Shown: piece after piece, positions 23,088 to 34,958 of the stretch | Numbering within the stretch: the first letter of the stretch is position 1 | How the letters are laid out: each line of letters begins with the position of its first letter | NCBI GenBank assembly: GCA_014898425.1 | Contig: RCSZ01000001.1 | Coordinates: forward strand, 3,720,001 to 3,784,000 | Direction of reading: 5' to 3' | DNA length: 64,000 nt | Origin: Botryotinia globosa | Taxonomy: Eukaryota > Ascomycota > Leotiomycetes > Helotiales > Sclerotiniaceae | Notes under the pieces: generated by a model | Databases searched by the model: none | What the model saw: only the letters and a program-made list of their open reading frames with translations | What the model was told of the DNA's origin: nothing | Made by a program: the position numbers and the translations under genes

Positions 23088-26000
23088 TTACTCAACTGTG
23101 ATTTCAGCAGTTGGGTCTTTTCTAATATCCAATTCCATTAAACCTTCTTTCTTGTCGATAACAAGACCCTTCTCGTTGGCCAAATGCAGAAGACAGATGA
23201 AACAATAACTAGTCGAGATATCATTCATGACTTGCTTTGGATATACAGTCTGAAGGTTTTGCATGACGGTTGTAAACTGAAGGGTTTCATTTTCATCCGT
23301 AGGAATTTTGACAGGTGGGGTTGGGAGTCGTGATGAAGAAAGTGACATGTCCTGTTTCAGTTTGTTAGTGATAACATTCGGGTATTATGAGGAGCAGATA
23401 AACTTACTGGTTGTTCAGGCTCATTGAATCCAATGCCCTTCCATAACTCCTCTTTCAACCTCCTAACGTCAACCTTCTTGGCAACCCTAGCATATTGCAC
23501 ATATTCAGGCCTTAATCTTCTACTTTGTGTAACCAGCTGTGTACCAAACGCGCCCTCTTCTCCGTCTATACCTTGAGCTCCGGCATTCAATATGGCAGCG
23601 ATACCACCAATGCCTGCACCTTGTCCTTCAGCCCCAGGCGAAAATTGTTCACGTGCGTCGGCGAATTCCATATCATCATCATCATCTATACCTGGCATGG
23701 CCAAACCGTCATCTTGGAAGAAGTTGGCATCATAATCTCCATGAGGTGGAGCTTCATCCTCTAATGTGTGAGCAGGTTCTTCTTTTCGTGCCCAATAATC
23801 TTCACCAATCTCGCCTTCAGGGATATCATCCTCCTTCTTTTGACCAAAAGTTCCGGGTTTGGCACCGAACCCAGATTTTCGACTACCCATTCTAGCTTTA
23901 GGTTTAAGGAAAAGACGTAACAGTTGTTTGGAGTTGAAATGCTTGTCATCGGGAAGAAGATTTCTTGTCTTGGACTTCCAATCTTTCTTTGGTAACGATA
24001 TCGTAGCATTGGTTGGTGCATGAGTGTAAATGGTTTCAGCCAAAGTGGCATTTAAAGGAGAGATGAAGTCGATTTCGAATGGTTCTTTCTCTTTGCGCGG
24101 CTTTGTAACTGCGGGCTTGTTGACATCTTTGATCTTTCGTATTCTCCAGTGTTCAGGGCCGGCCCAATTCTTTTGCAACGCCTCGTCGAAATAACTCAAA
24201 ATGTCATCATGGCCGCCTTCCTTCTTTGATCCACGATCAAGAGATATGATGTACTCGCCGGTTTCGGGGTCAAATGAACCAGCGCCTCCTTCTCCATCCT
24301 CACCATCGCCACCATCATTATCGTATCCCACATCGTGGACTCGCATGCGTGGTTCGATTGCGGCATCACGAGCCCAAGCTTCACCACCTTCACCAAATCC
24401 AGCATCATCTGGAATATCGAAATTTCCAAGAAGTCCATCGTCGTCATCATCGAATCCAATAGGGTTATCATCGTCGAGGAAAATTCCTGACCTATCACCA
24501 ACACCATTGTCATCCGACTTGTCTTTCTCTTGTCGCCAATCTTCTGGTGCCTTTAAAAATGGAATATCCATAGAACCAGAGGGATCTCCAAGGTCGAAAT
24601 TCTTCAATGATGGACAAATGTCTTGTTCTTCAAGGAAATCCAAGTTCGGGAAAAACTTGACTCCTAAAGCTTCCACATCTATCTCCACGTCATCTCCATC
24701 ATCTCCGTCATCCTCATCATCTTTCAGAGTAACATTTGCCGATTCTAAAACATCTTCCTCATCCTCTTCAATGGCATCAGCCTTTCGTCTTCTACCCCGT
24801 CCTTCTGCCGAAGCGTCACCTGCGTCGTCGCTGCTGTCAAAAACAATACGCCCTTTAGAGTCGATAGAGAGATGATTTAAAAGTAGACCTTTAGCACCAC
24901 CCTCATCGAAGTCTGCAGATGCTTTTTTGAATAAAGGATCAACGGAGAATTCAAGTTCAAACTTCTTCAATTGTAATGCTGAGAACGAAGTTGCAAGAGT
25001 TGCTTCCGATGAGCGTTGAGTCTGAACTTATGATTAGCTATTGTTTTTCTGATCAATTACACCAAGTCCACGGTTTGACCAAGACAAAAAGGTATCACAA
25101 TCAGACTTAATCTAAGATTGGGTGAACCTCGGGGTTTAAATCGTTTTGAATACTTCTTAGAAAAGCACTAGAACCAAAAATCTTTACACCCCAAGAAGAA
25201 ACTCCCTTTCGCAGTGCCCAAACCAAAAAGGATGAAACGAAAAAGATAAAGTTGAATGAATTGAGGATGGAGGTAGTAGATCATGGACTGCCGCTTAATC
25301 CTAATTCAACTTTGGGCCCAAAAACCTCATGAAGTATAGATCGCGGATTGATATGGGTTGGCTGTGTTTATCATCGTCCTCACCGCTGTACAGGACCAAT
25401 TCCACCAGCAGAAAATGAAATAAAGCAAAATGGGAGACAAAAAAAAGGTCAGACATACAACAGTGGGGATTCGCTGGTGGTCACCCACCCAACTACTAAT
25501 CCACCGATCTGAAGCTTGTGTATGGCAGAGCGGACGGGATGCCCAATTCTCTTCAGTCTATGGTCGTATGTGACAAAAGTCCTCTCATCTGATCTTATAT
25601 TCAGATGAAAGTCCCAATCTTCTTCCAAAAGCATGTATGTCACTGGACAAAAATCCAAATACGACTATCACACCCTACCACTTGCGGGTAGATATATGTT
25701 GTGCGACCACAATTCTGCTTCACATCAAATGCGATCTTCTATATCTCAACTATGAGATTTGACTTGTTTTGAAAAACTTGTACGTCGGCTGGAGAAGAAC
25801 AAAGTAATAATGAATGTAAGTGGCACATACCCTTTTCTTTGCCTTCTTCCTAACAACTCCATCTTCATCTTCTACCTCTTCCTCACTCTCATCTCCTTCG
25901 CCTTCCTCATTTTCGCCCCTTTTCTTCTTGTTGTTGCCGCTATCTGCCAATCCACTCAAAAGCTTGCCGGTCTCTGTAGCTACACTGTCGACTCGACTCG

Positions 26001-26658
26001 TATAAATCTTGACACACCCATCAAGAGTGTAACTGGCCTTTTGAAAATTGACTCCATCACCCTCCTTCAAAAGTGACATGTCATGAAAATAATCAATAAG
26101 CGCAAAGTTCCAAGAGTTTGCAGCATTGATTTTATTGTCTGTGGCCATCTTCATCCATTCCTCGAAGTTTGCGAGAATTGGTACACGCTTCATGGGAGTG
26201 ACTGCGTTTCCTCCAACCATCATAACCCCGCCATCCAAATCATTATCTTTTCCCACTCGTCCCGGTGTTCTGTGGTTCACTGACGGCGAGGAGCTTCCTG
26301 CTCGTTCGAAGTTCACTAATTTCCGTGGAGTTGCAGCCTTTTTAATTTCGTTCATCTGAGTTTCATGGTGGGCATTTCTCGATTTTAATCGTTTTGCTTT
26401 TTCTCGCGCATCGTCATTGAGAGCCAATTTCACTGGCGATGCATCATTCAAAGGTACCCTGCCATCAATCAGTATTGAAGAAATCTCATTCTGCAGAGCG
26501 CACGCAAACGAAAAGCATCATATCTGCCACAGACATGGACATTAAACACCATAGCAACCAGGGCAATCATACTTCACGGGAGATTTTGCAGGAGTTGGTA
26601 AAGAGCCAGAAGCAACTCTACCCCCCTTCGCACTTGGATTTTGTGCGACTCTAGGCAT
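23088..26658 (-). CDS. BRN1: Condensin complex subunit CAP-H (Brn1/barren)
   Basis: CAP-H is the kleisin that bridges the Smc2-Smc4 heads and binds the two HEAT subunits in condensin, compacting mitotic chromosomes. Exons 26658-26573, 26458-25831, 25021-23408, 23351-23088 give 863 residues, the normal family length, with all phases consistent. Seen: start MPRVAQNPSAKGGRVASG; the exon 1-2 junction gives SPVKVPLNDASP; N-terminal kleisin block NFEEWMKMATDNKINAANSW; an acidic linker; QLKKFELEFSVDPLFKKASA and GLLLNHLSID; a long acidic middle; EEPAHTLEDEAPPHGDYDAN; and the C-terminal winged-helix region ending in KKEGLMELDIRKD. Intron 2 (25022-25830, 809 nt) is more than ten times longer than the others and contains a 5S rRNA gene on the same strand. 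Confidence 0.95.
25439..25446 (-). terminator. RNA polymerase III T-run terminator of the 5S gene
   Basis: Eight A on the plus strand (eight T on the transcribed sense) starting 6 nt beyond the 5S 3' end, as expected for polymerase III termination. Confidence 0.8.
25452..25571 (-). rRNA. 5S ribosomal RNA gene inside a CAP-H intron
   Basis: 120 nt from ACATACGACCATAG to CTGTTGTATGTC. It shares the long conserved block AGTAGTTGGGTGGGTGACC and the CCCGTCCGCTC internal promoter region with Neurospora-type 5S rRNA. The first and last bases pair (ACATACGAC with GTTGTATGT). Helix II pairs CTGAAG with CTTCAG, and helix V pairs GTGGATT with AATCCCCAC. These stems use bases different from the Neurospora ones but still pair, so the gene looks functional rather than a decayed copy. 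Confidence 0.95.
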
Positions 26659-27438
26659 ATCAAGAAATATAAAAATTGTCGTGATAGGCAAATATGTTGC
26701 AATGATGTTAAGTTTGAACTTTGTTTATTTTCTATTATTTACATTTTGGTAGGACAGCGGGGATCGATTACCCAACCCCGACGCGAGTATTACAGCCTTA
26801 GGTATCAAGAAAATAGCTTACGTAAGCTGATTCGGAATCGAGATAGGACCTTTGACATGGTGATTGATTGCCACAACACTTTCATCAAGAAACGGCGAAA
26901 GGATGAATTCTTGAATAAGATAATATATCCCATTTCAATTTCAATTTGTTACCAGATAATATCTCTCCTCAAGTGTTAAGAAAGTGTTATTGAATCCTTC
27001 CTATCAATACCTACGATACCTACGATACCTCTCGTCAGGAACACGAGAAACACCAGTGGATGTAACCTCCATACACGATTGCCGTTGATCGCCCTTGTCT
27101 CAGGTTTATCGATAACCTATCTAGTATCTAGTACTTCTAGAGGTGGACCAGACCCAGTCATTAGCCACACATACGTGCGATCCATGGATTACGATGTTCT
27201 TTGCCATTCACTCTTATGACGAAGATTCCTTTTCCTTGCCGAAATCTCCAATCTCTATCTTGGAACTTGGCTAGCACAGCCCAGATTACGACTTGGAATT
27301 TGAATTTTTACTTTTATCAGAAGCTTTTCCTTCCCATGTAGGTACTAATAACTTCTAATACAATTATCATCGCAACCGCAACCGCAATCGCATTGCTCCG
27401 ACAAAAGCTTCAGGTCCACATCAGATCATGCATCAAGG
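26659..27438. promoter_or_regulatory. Shared upstream region of CAP-H (minus) and the exchanger gene (plus)
   Basis: Divergent gene pair. Direct ACCTACGAT repeats occur at about 27011-27030. No specific sites are claimed. Confidence 0.45.
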
Positions 27439-30400
27439 ATGCATCAAACTCCTTTGACTAAGGTGTTATCCCGCCCACCAAGACGTTCCAAATATAATTT
27501 TCGAGCTTTCTATCTTACCATATTGATTATTTCATTATTAGCTGTGATAAGTCTTGTCGCAGATCAAAGCGCGAAATATCGTTACGGTTCTCAATATGGT
27601 GTGGCACAAAAACGAGCATTGGATGAGCTGGACAGTAGAAGACTTGTGAAACGGGATGAAGAGGTTTGTAGATGCATATAAGCTACGCCAGACTTTGTAC
27701 TCACAACAATACCATAGTGCCGTCTTGTCCATCATGCCGAAGATAAATGCCAATTCATATTGGCGAATTGTCCCGATGAAACTGCAGGACTCCTCAATTA
27801 CCTTTCGCTTTACTATTGCAAGCTACCAACGGCCCAACCCTTAGCTTTCACCATTCTTATATTATGGCTTGGACTATTATTCTCGACAATCGGAATCGCT
27901 GCGAGCGATTTCTTCTGTATCAATTTATCAACAATCGCGAGCATATTGGGTATGAGTGAGAGTATGGCAGGCGTAACATTCCTGGCTTTTGGTAATGGTA
28001 GCCCGGATGTATTCTCGACTTTTGCCGCAATGGGTTCGCACAGTGGCAGTCTTGCGGTGGGCGAGCTCATCGGAGCAGCTGGGTTTATTACTGCAGTTGT
28101 CGCAGGATCCATGGCTTTAGTCAGAGAGTTCAAGGTTGGCAAGAAGACGTTCGTGAGGGATATTGGCTTCTTCATAGTTGCAGCAAGCTTCAGTATGGTA
28201 TTTCTTGCAGATGGTGCTCTTCACTTGTGGGAATGTTTTGTGATGATCGGGTTTTACCTTTTCTACGTGGTGATAGTAGTGATGTGGCATTGGTACCTGG
28301 GAGGACGACGACGCCGTCGTGAAAGAGAGGCCGCAGCTCGTGGTCAGTACTTGGCAATGACGAATGAAGAGATAGAGGTTACCGAGGAAGATGGAGATGA
28401 TGAGGATGCGCCAGCGGGAGAAAGAGACTTTCGCGGCAATGAAGATTTTGCGGCTTTGGAACGTGGCTCTAGTCCTCATCCACGAGTGCCTGAAGATGAA
28501 GATAGTGACGAGGATGGAGATGAAGGCAGATATATTGCTGCCGAGGTGGCTAGCAATATGCGAGTGATACGACCGACCGGTAGCCGGAGGAACACTTTAA
28601 CTCCCATCCGTCCTAGTTTGGTCGGTGCTCTAGAGTTTAGGTCGGTTCTATCATCTTTACAGAAGTCTCAAGGCTCCCATGGTCCGCCAATAAATTTGCG
28701 ACGATATTCAGATGACCCATCGACATCATTTGATCAGATCAGGACATCTGCCACGACATCAGCTCCGGCGTCTGAATATGCTTTGAGCATAAATCCTATT
28801 GAAGGTGGTGAAAATGACACACAGCGCCCTAAGCTAGATACAGTACGCAGTAGAGCCGTTTCTATGAACGCAGCGTCATCTCTCAAGCCTCCGGACCCCG
28901 CAGCATTCACGGTCGCAAATGTGCCAGACATTGGTATAATGGCAGCCACACCAACTTTTCCTCAGCTTCTAAGAGTTCCATCACCAGGCCCCAAATCGCC
29001 CACATTCTCTATCTCGCCTCCTCCGTCCTTCGATGGATCACAAAATGACAGACTATTCACAAACAGCACATCGCGTTGGAATGAAGATTTGTTGGCACCA
29101 CCCGGGAATGAATCTCCTGCAGCATCACCCCGGCATCCACGTCCACCAAACCTAGACCCTGTACGTTCACAGGCAAACTCTACTAGATCACGAACATTAC
29201 AACGACCTCAGCTTCAAATCCCAACTTCATCAAGAGATAGCTCGCGAAACAGGACACAGTCACCAATATTACCATTTCCTATTTATACCGACTCTCCACT
29301 CTTATTGTCAGGGAACAGTTCTAAGGCTCCCAGTATCTTGCTGCCAGATTCTGAAATCACACCAGAGTCGGTTAATTTGGAGCACGAGTTGTACCGTCCG
29401 GAAAGGCCAATAAGATGGTGGCCATATCGCATATTACCCAGCCCACACATCGTATTTACAGCTCTATTTCCTACACTATGTACGTGGAGAGATAAGAGCC
29501 GATGGGACAAATTTATCAGCGTCATTTCGGCCCCTAGTATCTTCCTTTTAGCAATCACATTGCCAGTGGTTGAGTCAGAATCTAAAGACCAGGAAGAGAT
29601 AAGCTCCGTTGACCAAAGGAGGGAATCAGGCACATCGAGGAGAAACACCGGCCCATCACTGATCCCGGATAGTCCATCATTTATTTCAGAAGCAGGATCG
29701 GAATGGGTAGAATACCAAAGGAGTCGACGGAACACACAGACTGATGATTGTCCTCGGTCCCCTATTTCGGATTTTGGTCAACACAACACCGCGGCGGTCG
29801 CCATCTCGGCTGAGCGCCATCATCCTCATTCGCATCAAATTTCCATGACACCCACCAAAAATATCGCTCCGTCTCACGAGGATGCGGTTCATAGCGGCCC
29901 CGGGGTAGAGCATTCTAGAGGCTGGAACCGCTGGCTTGTCGTGCTTCAACTATTCACAGCTCCTCTTTTTGTCGTATTCATATTTTGGGCCAACACTGAC
30001 GATGGTGAATTGGGGTCGCTCATACGGCTAGTTTTATATTCCATTCTCGGGTCTCTGGTAGCGTTTGCCATTCTCGTATTAACGACAACACATTCGAGGC
30101 CCCCTAAACATCGGTTCGTGCTTTGTTTCCTCGGTTTTGTCGTCGCCATCGCTTGGATTTCTACAATTGCCAACGAGGTCGTCGGAGTTCTCAAAGCATT
30201 TGGTGTCATTTTAGGCATTTCAGATGCAATCCTTGGCCTTACTATCTTCGCTGTTGGCAATTCCTTAGGAGACCTCGTCGCCGATATCACAGTTGCCAGA
30301 TTGGGATATCCTGTTATGGCATTGAGTGCTTGCTTTGGGGGACCGATGCTAAATATTCTCATTGGCATTGGTGTTAGCGGCGCATACATGACAATTAAAG

Positions 30401-30681
30401 AGGCCAACCACAAACATCACAAGCATCCGAACAAAGATATTAAATACAAGCCATACGAGATTGAAGTCAGCGGTACTCTAATGGTCAGCGCCATCACTTT
30501 GTTGATCACATTAGTCGGACTTCTTATTGCAGTACCGATGAACAAATGGGTAATGAGTAGGAAAATTGGATGGGGTTTGATTATTCTCTGGTCCATCAGT
30601 ACAATGATTAATCTTGCCGTGGAGGTCAGTGGAGTTTGGGGTGATAATCTGGACCTGTCTACCTTCTTTTCTTCAGATTGA
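27439..30681 (+). CDS. Sodium/calcium exchanger family membrane transporter
   Basis: Cation antiporter of the CaCA superfamily, resembling yeast YDL206W and probably located in an internal membrane. Exons 27439-27663 and 27718-30681, one short intron, 1062 residues. Start: the ATG at 27439 opens the frame; another ATG 11 nt upstream is out of frame. Seen: a membrane anchor near residue 30 (FYLTILIISLLAVISLVA), a luminal CxFxxxNC block (CQFILANCPDE), the first exchanger domain with alpha-repeat GNGSPDVFSTFAAMGSHSG, a long cytosolic loop of roughly 500 residues rich in Ser/Pro/acidic residues, and the second exchanger domain with alpha-repeat GNSLGDLVADITVARLGYP and CFGGPMLNILIGIGVSGAY. Both alpha-repeats are intact. 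Ion preference cannot be read from the sequence. Confidence 0.9.
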
Positions 30682-31642
30682 TGATATTTTTGATATAGAT
30701 GATGAATTATGTTTAATAGTAGAAAGATAAGGGGTTAGAGTTGTATTATACCCAGAATATACAGGTTGCTTTTTTGGTATGATTCTAATGGCTATGTTTT
30801 TTCTCATATCAATACTCTGTTCAAGATTTGAAGCCAAATATTCTCAATCCTAATATTCGAGAATGGTGATTTGTATCAGTCTCGCCTTTGCATGACTAGA
30901 TAGGTACCTAGTACATACTCATTGCATTGCACGGTATTCTTCAAGGAAAACTTACCGGTATCCTTATTTTGATTGATCGAGCTTTCTCTATTGGACCAAC
31001 TGAATGTTTTCCCCAAGAGCCTACTCTCTTTGAGCAATAGAGTTTCCCCTTAAGTGTCACTTATGTAGTATGAAAAGCAATCGGCATCTCGATCAAAGTA
31101 TCAGATAGTCTTTGTACCATATAAAACCCTTGAAGGTTTTGATGTTTGATTGATTTCTTCTTAGAAGATGAGTAATATACACACATGGACGACTGTTACC
31201 CATGTATGTATTTAGATAAATGATTTGAGACCATACCAAATACCTGGGTACTCTATCAACATCAAAACTCAATTGCAGCAGTTTTACCTTTACCTATCAC
31301 TCGAGTATCTTGACCACATGTTGGCCTTGTCTTTAAGGCCCAACTGCCAACTTTCCGAAACTTAACCGGCTCGAAGCACTAATAAACTCCCGCCCCGCTA
31401 CAGCACATCAGACAAGACAAGACAACAAAAGCTCCCTCCAACCCTGAAATAGGATAACCAGCAGGATACCTACGTAACCTTAACAATTATTCTACCCCTC
31501 ATCTCACCTTTTTTTCGAATTCATCCAAGATCACTCTTGTGAGACGCCATTGCCTGCGAGGAATCTATCAAAGCCCAACACTTTCTTATTAACACTACAG
31601 CATCTTCTAGCCCTCGAGTTAACTTCGCTGGCTATCGCGATA
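30682..31642. other. Intergenic region and leader of CNOT9 gene
   Basis: No other gene is supported. The open frame continues upstream of the CNOT9 ATG to about 31550 but without an ATG, so it is treated as leader. Confidence 0.5.
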
Positions 31643-32889
31643 ATGAGCACCATGCTCCCGGGGACACACGTCTTCTCTCATCAACATCAATACAATCCGC
31701 AGGTCGACCAACCATGGATGCACCAGCAGACCCACCTTCAACAGGCGCAGCAGCAGCAGCATGCAGCGGCGGTTCAGGCAGCTCATTATAATCGCATGGC
31801 GGGTCAAAATCAAAACCACAACGCCGCTGTACCTTCCATTTCTTCAAATCACGGACAAGACGCAGCAGCCATGATCGACTCCAATGTTTCAGAAGAAAAT
31901 AGAAGAACTTTGAACTTCATTGCAGACTTACTCAATGAAGACACCAGGGAAGCTGCTCTCCTGGAACTCAGCAAGAAGCGCGAACAAGTGCCAGAGCTTG
32001 CATTGATACTGTGGCATTCTTTTGGTAAATTTACGTCGTTGGAAGGGGTAGCATTATGACATGCTGACAGATCTAGGTGTGATGACATCACTTCTCCAAG
32101 AGATAATCTCAGTCTATACTCTTCTCAATCCCTCCCAGCTCACCGCCGCCGCATCAAATCGAGTCTGCAACGCCCTGGCCCTTCTACAATGCGTTGCTTC
32201 TCACAATGAGACTCGCGCCCTTTTCTTGAATGGTTGGTTATCCGGACATCATTGATATGACGCAGAACTGACATTAGTAGCTCACATCCCTCTTTTCCTC
32301 TACCCTTTCCTCAACACGACTTCTAAATCCCGACCTTTCGAGTATCTACGTCTTACCTCCCTTGGAGTCATCGGTGCCCTTGTCAAGAATGATTCATCCG
32401 ATGTCATTAACTTCCTCCTCACTACTGAAATAATCCCATTATGTCTTCGAATCATGGAGACCGGATCAGAACTTAGTAAGACAGTTGCAATATTCATTGT
32501 GCAGAAGATCCTTCTCGACGATCATGGTCTTAATTACATTTGTGCTACCTATGAGCGATTTTACGCTGTTGGCACAGTACTCAGCAACATGGTTTCACAA
32601 CTTGTTGAACAACAAACTGCGCGATTGTTGAAGCATGTCGTCCGCTGCTTCCTTCGGTGAGAAATATAACCAAGACTCTGAGTTCGTTCCCGCTAATATG
32701 AATGTCAGATTGAGTGATAATGCGCGAGCTCGCGAAGCCCTCCGCCAATGTCTTCCTGAACCTCTCCGCGATGCCACTTTCTCCTCGGTCCTTCGCGATG
32801 ACGCTGCTACCAAACGATGCCTTGCACAACTCCTCATCAACTTATCCGATAACGTTGTTGAATCTTCATCGGGTCACCAAGGTCTCTAA
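31643..32889 (+). CDS. CAF40: CCR4-NOT subunit CNOT9 (Caf40/Rcd1)
   Basis: Armadillo-type subunit of the CCR4-NOT deadenylase that docks RNA-binding regulators; cytoplasm and nucleus. Exons 31643-32024, 32077-32232, 32281-32656, 32709-32889 give 364 residues with all phases consistent. Seen: a Gln/His-rich, poorly conserved N-terminal arm (about 80 residues), then the very conserved domain: [98 protein letters not shown], and [13 protein letters not shown] at the end. The ATG at 31643 is the first in frame. Confidence 0.96.
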
Positions 32890-33854
32890 TATCCACTTTC
32901 TAATTCCACTTTCAATGTACAATTATAAAAGCACCGATACGACGCAAACGAGCATGGGGGATTTCATCTTCGGTTTTGCATAGACATCACGATACCCGGT
33001 CTTTCTTTTCGGAAATGTCGTAGGTCTCTGCAGCTGGTCATCACAGGTTTCATAAAAGCATTGCGGGTCAAATGGGGTTGGTCTGAAGGGTGTTTTGCGC
33101 GGCTTGATTCAATGAAGGTAGGAGTTGACAGTTATTGCTCCTCAAGCGCACCAATCTGGCGGGGGCTTCAAACTTACACCTCCACTCCAGGTGGATGGTC
33201 ATTTCTTTCATTATTTACATTGATTGGTGTTTATTACTGTATTTGGCTGTTTTGAGGGCGTTGGGGACATCTTATATGCGGCACTATAATATAATGCTGC
33301 TAGGGAAATGGGTTGTAAAGTAGGCAAAAACTTCAGCGTTCAGGAATAGAGATATACATTCTTGATATTGGGATTGAGTAGTACGAAAGCTTATCGACAT
33401 TGTGAATATGAATAATGAAAGTAAAGCGGGGACTGCACAATATTACAATCTAGAAGTTCCTATTCGAGGGTCTGGGAGTCTGAGAGTCGGGGGTCATTCG
33501 GTCTGACAGATGATAGATTTGGCAGACGCTTCAACTGATGTTAAGATTGGGCATACCGGTAGTAACTCTATTGTTACTCTACTACACAGTCTACACTGTA
33601 TCTGGGATTCTGGGTACAGTATTGCACAAACCGTGATCGATATCCGGATTCGCGGGATTGATATAAATATGCCGGTACCGGGTTATGGGTTATGTTTATT
33701 AGGAATCTAGGATTCGTTGCGGATGTGGAGCGGCGGATATGCATAATGGGACTTGGTAATAGTTATCAATACATACTTTGTACATATCCTAGCAGTGCCA
33801 GCCTACCTTGTCATGAACATTCTAGATGCGGGAGGAGATGTACCTGGGTGCTCA

Positions 33855-33945
33855 GTGCTCACTGCCCACTGCCCACTGCTCACTGCCCACTGCCCACTGC
33901 TCACTGCCCACTGCCCACTGCCCACTGCCCACTGCCCACTGCCCA
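33855..33945. repeat. 7-bp minisatellite, unit CACTGCC/CACTGCT
   Basis: About 13 tandem heptamers; an interspersed T variant gives a higher-order pattern. Open frames across it are repeat artefacts. Confidence 0.9.
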
Positions 33946-34761
33946 GTCTCTTGTGCCCAGTCTCGACTCTCGAGCCACCTGCGGTGTGCGAGTGTACACG
34001 TGAACCTAGTAGGTATGGTGATCTATTACGCAATATCAATATGTCTCATTCCAAAGATTCCTCAGAATGCATAGGATGAATAGGATGAATATTAGTAATC
34101 AAAACACCTCGGATATTCTTGAAATCTCCTTCTCCTTCTCCTTGACCCACCACAACCCAACAATTCTTGGGACAGATGGATGGATCATGGTCCATGGATG
34201 GGATGGTACTTGAATGAAAACGTCACATATCGGTACTTCGTACATCTCTCTGCAACAAAAGACCCCCAACCACCGACCAGCAGTTGGTGTATCATGTATC
34301 ATGTATCGTGTATCGTGTATCGATTATTAATCCACAACCTTAAATCTGCTGTTATAATTCTTACTCTACTTACGAAAGCGACCCAATTACCAAGCATCAA
34401 ATTCCGAGTACCTAGGATTTCGTACGGATTTACCTGGAATCTACCGGCTAGACTCAACTCTACTTGGCATAACCTTCTAATTACTCCGTACTGTATTCCA
34501 TCTCAAAAGGTTGAGCGATCAGAGGGAGAAAAGAGACGGTATAGTCAATCGGCTGAAGAAAAGCTGATAAATCTTGTCTTCCGTTTTCCGTTTTCCGTTT
34601 TCCTGCATACCCACCACCGTACCTAGTATATACATAGAAAAGAGAAGAAAAAAAGACAAAGAAAATCAATCTGATGACTGGAGTAGAAAGATTATGCTAC
34701 TGTCGGCGTTAATGTGAATTGTCATTCAGCCAATACTTGGTCCAGAAATTATTCCATGGCT

Positions 34762-34839
34762 GACAAGGCTGACAAGGACGACAAGGACGACAAGGACGAC
34801 AAGGACGACAAGGACGACAAGGACGACAAGGACGACAAG
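34762..34839. repeat. 9-bp minisatellite, unit GACAAGGAC
   Basis: Eight to nine tandem nonamers about 120 bp upstream of the bZIP start codon. A frame through it would encode DKD repeats, but it is not joined to the bZIP frame. Confidence 0.9.
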
Positions 34840-34958
34840 AGAAGACAAGACAAACTACTCACCGGTCGATACAAGGCGTCGTCTCCAATAAGTGTGTGCT
34901 TGACTTACCTATCTATAAAGCAGATTTGGTCCCACCCCCGCATTCAAATTGGTCGAAG

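Larger units (their letters stand above)
32890..34958. other. Intergenic region with two minisatellites
   Basis: No gene is supported. It contains the heptamer and nonamer arrays listed separately, plus GTATC-type repeats at about 34290-34322 and a TTTTCCG triplet of repeats at about 34580-34602. Part is likely the leader of the bZIP gene. Confidence 0.5.

Noticed and set aside
33692..34079. Open frames across the CACTGCC array
   Set aside because: Repeat-driven; all three frames stay open and no start-to-stop model is convincing.
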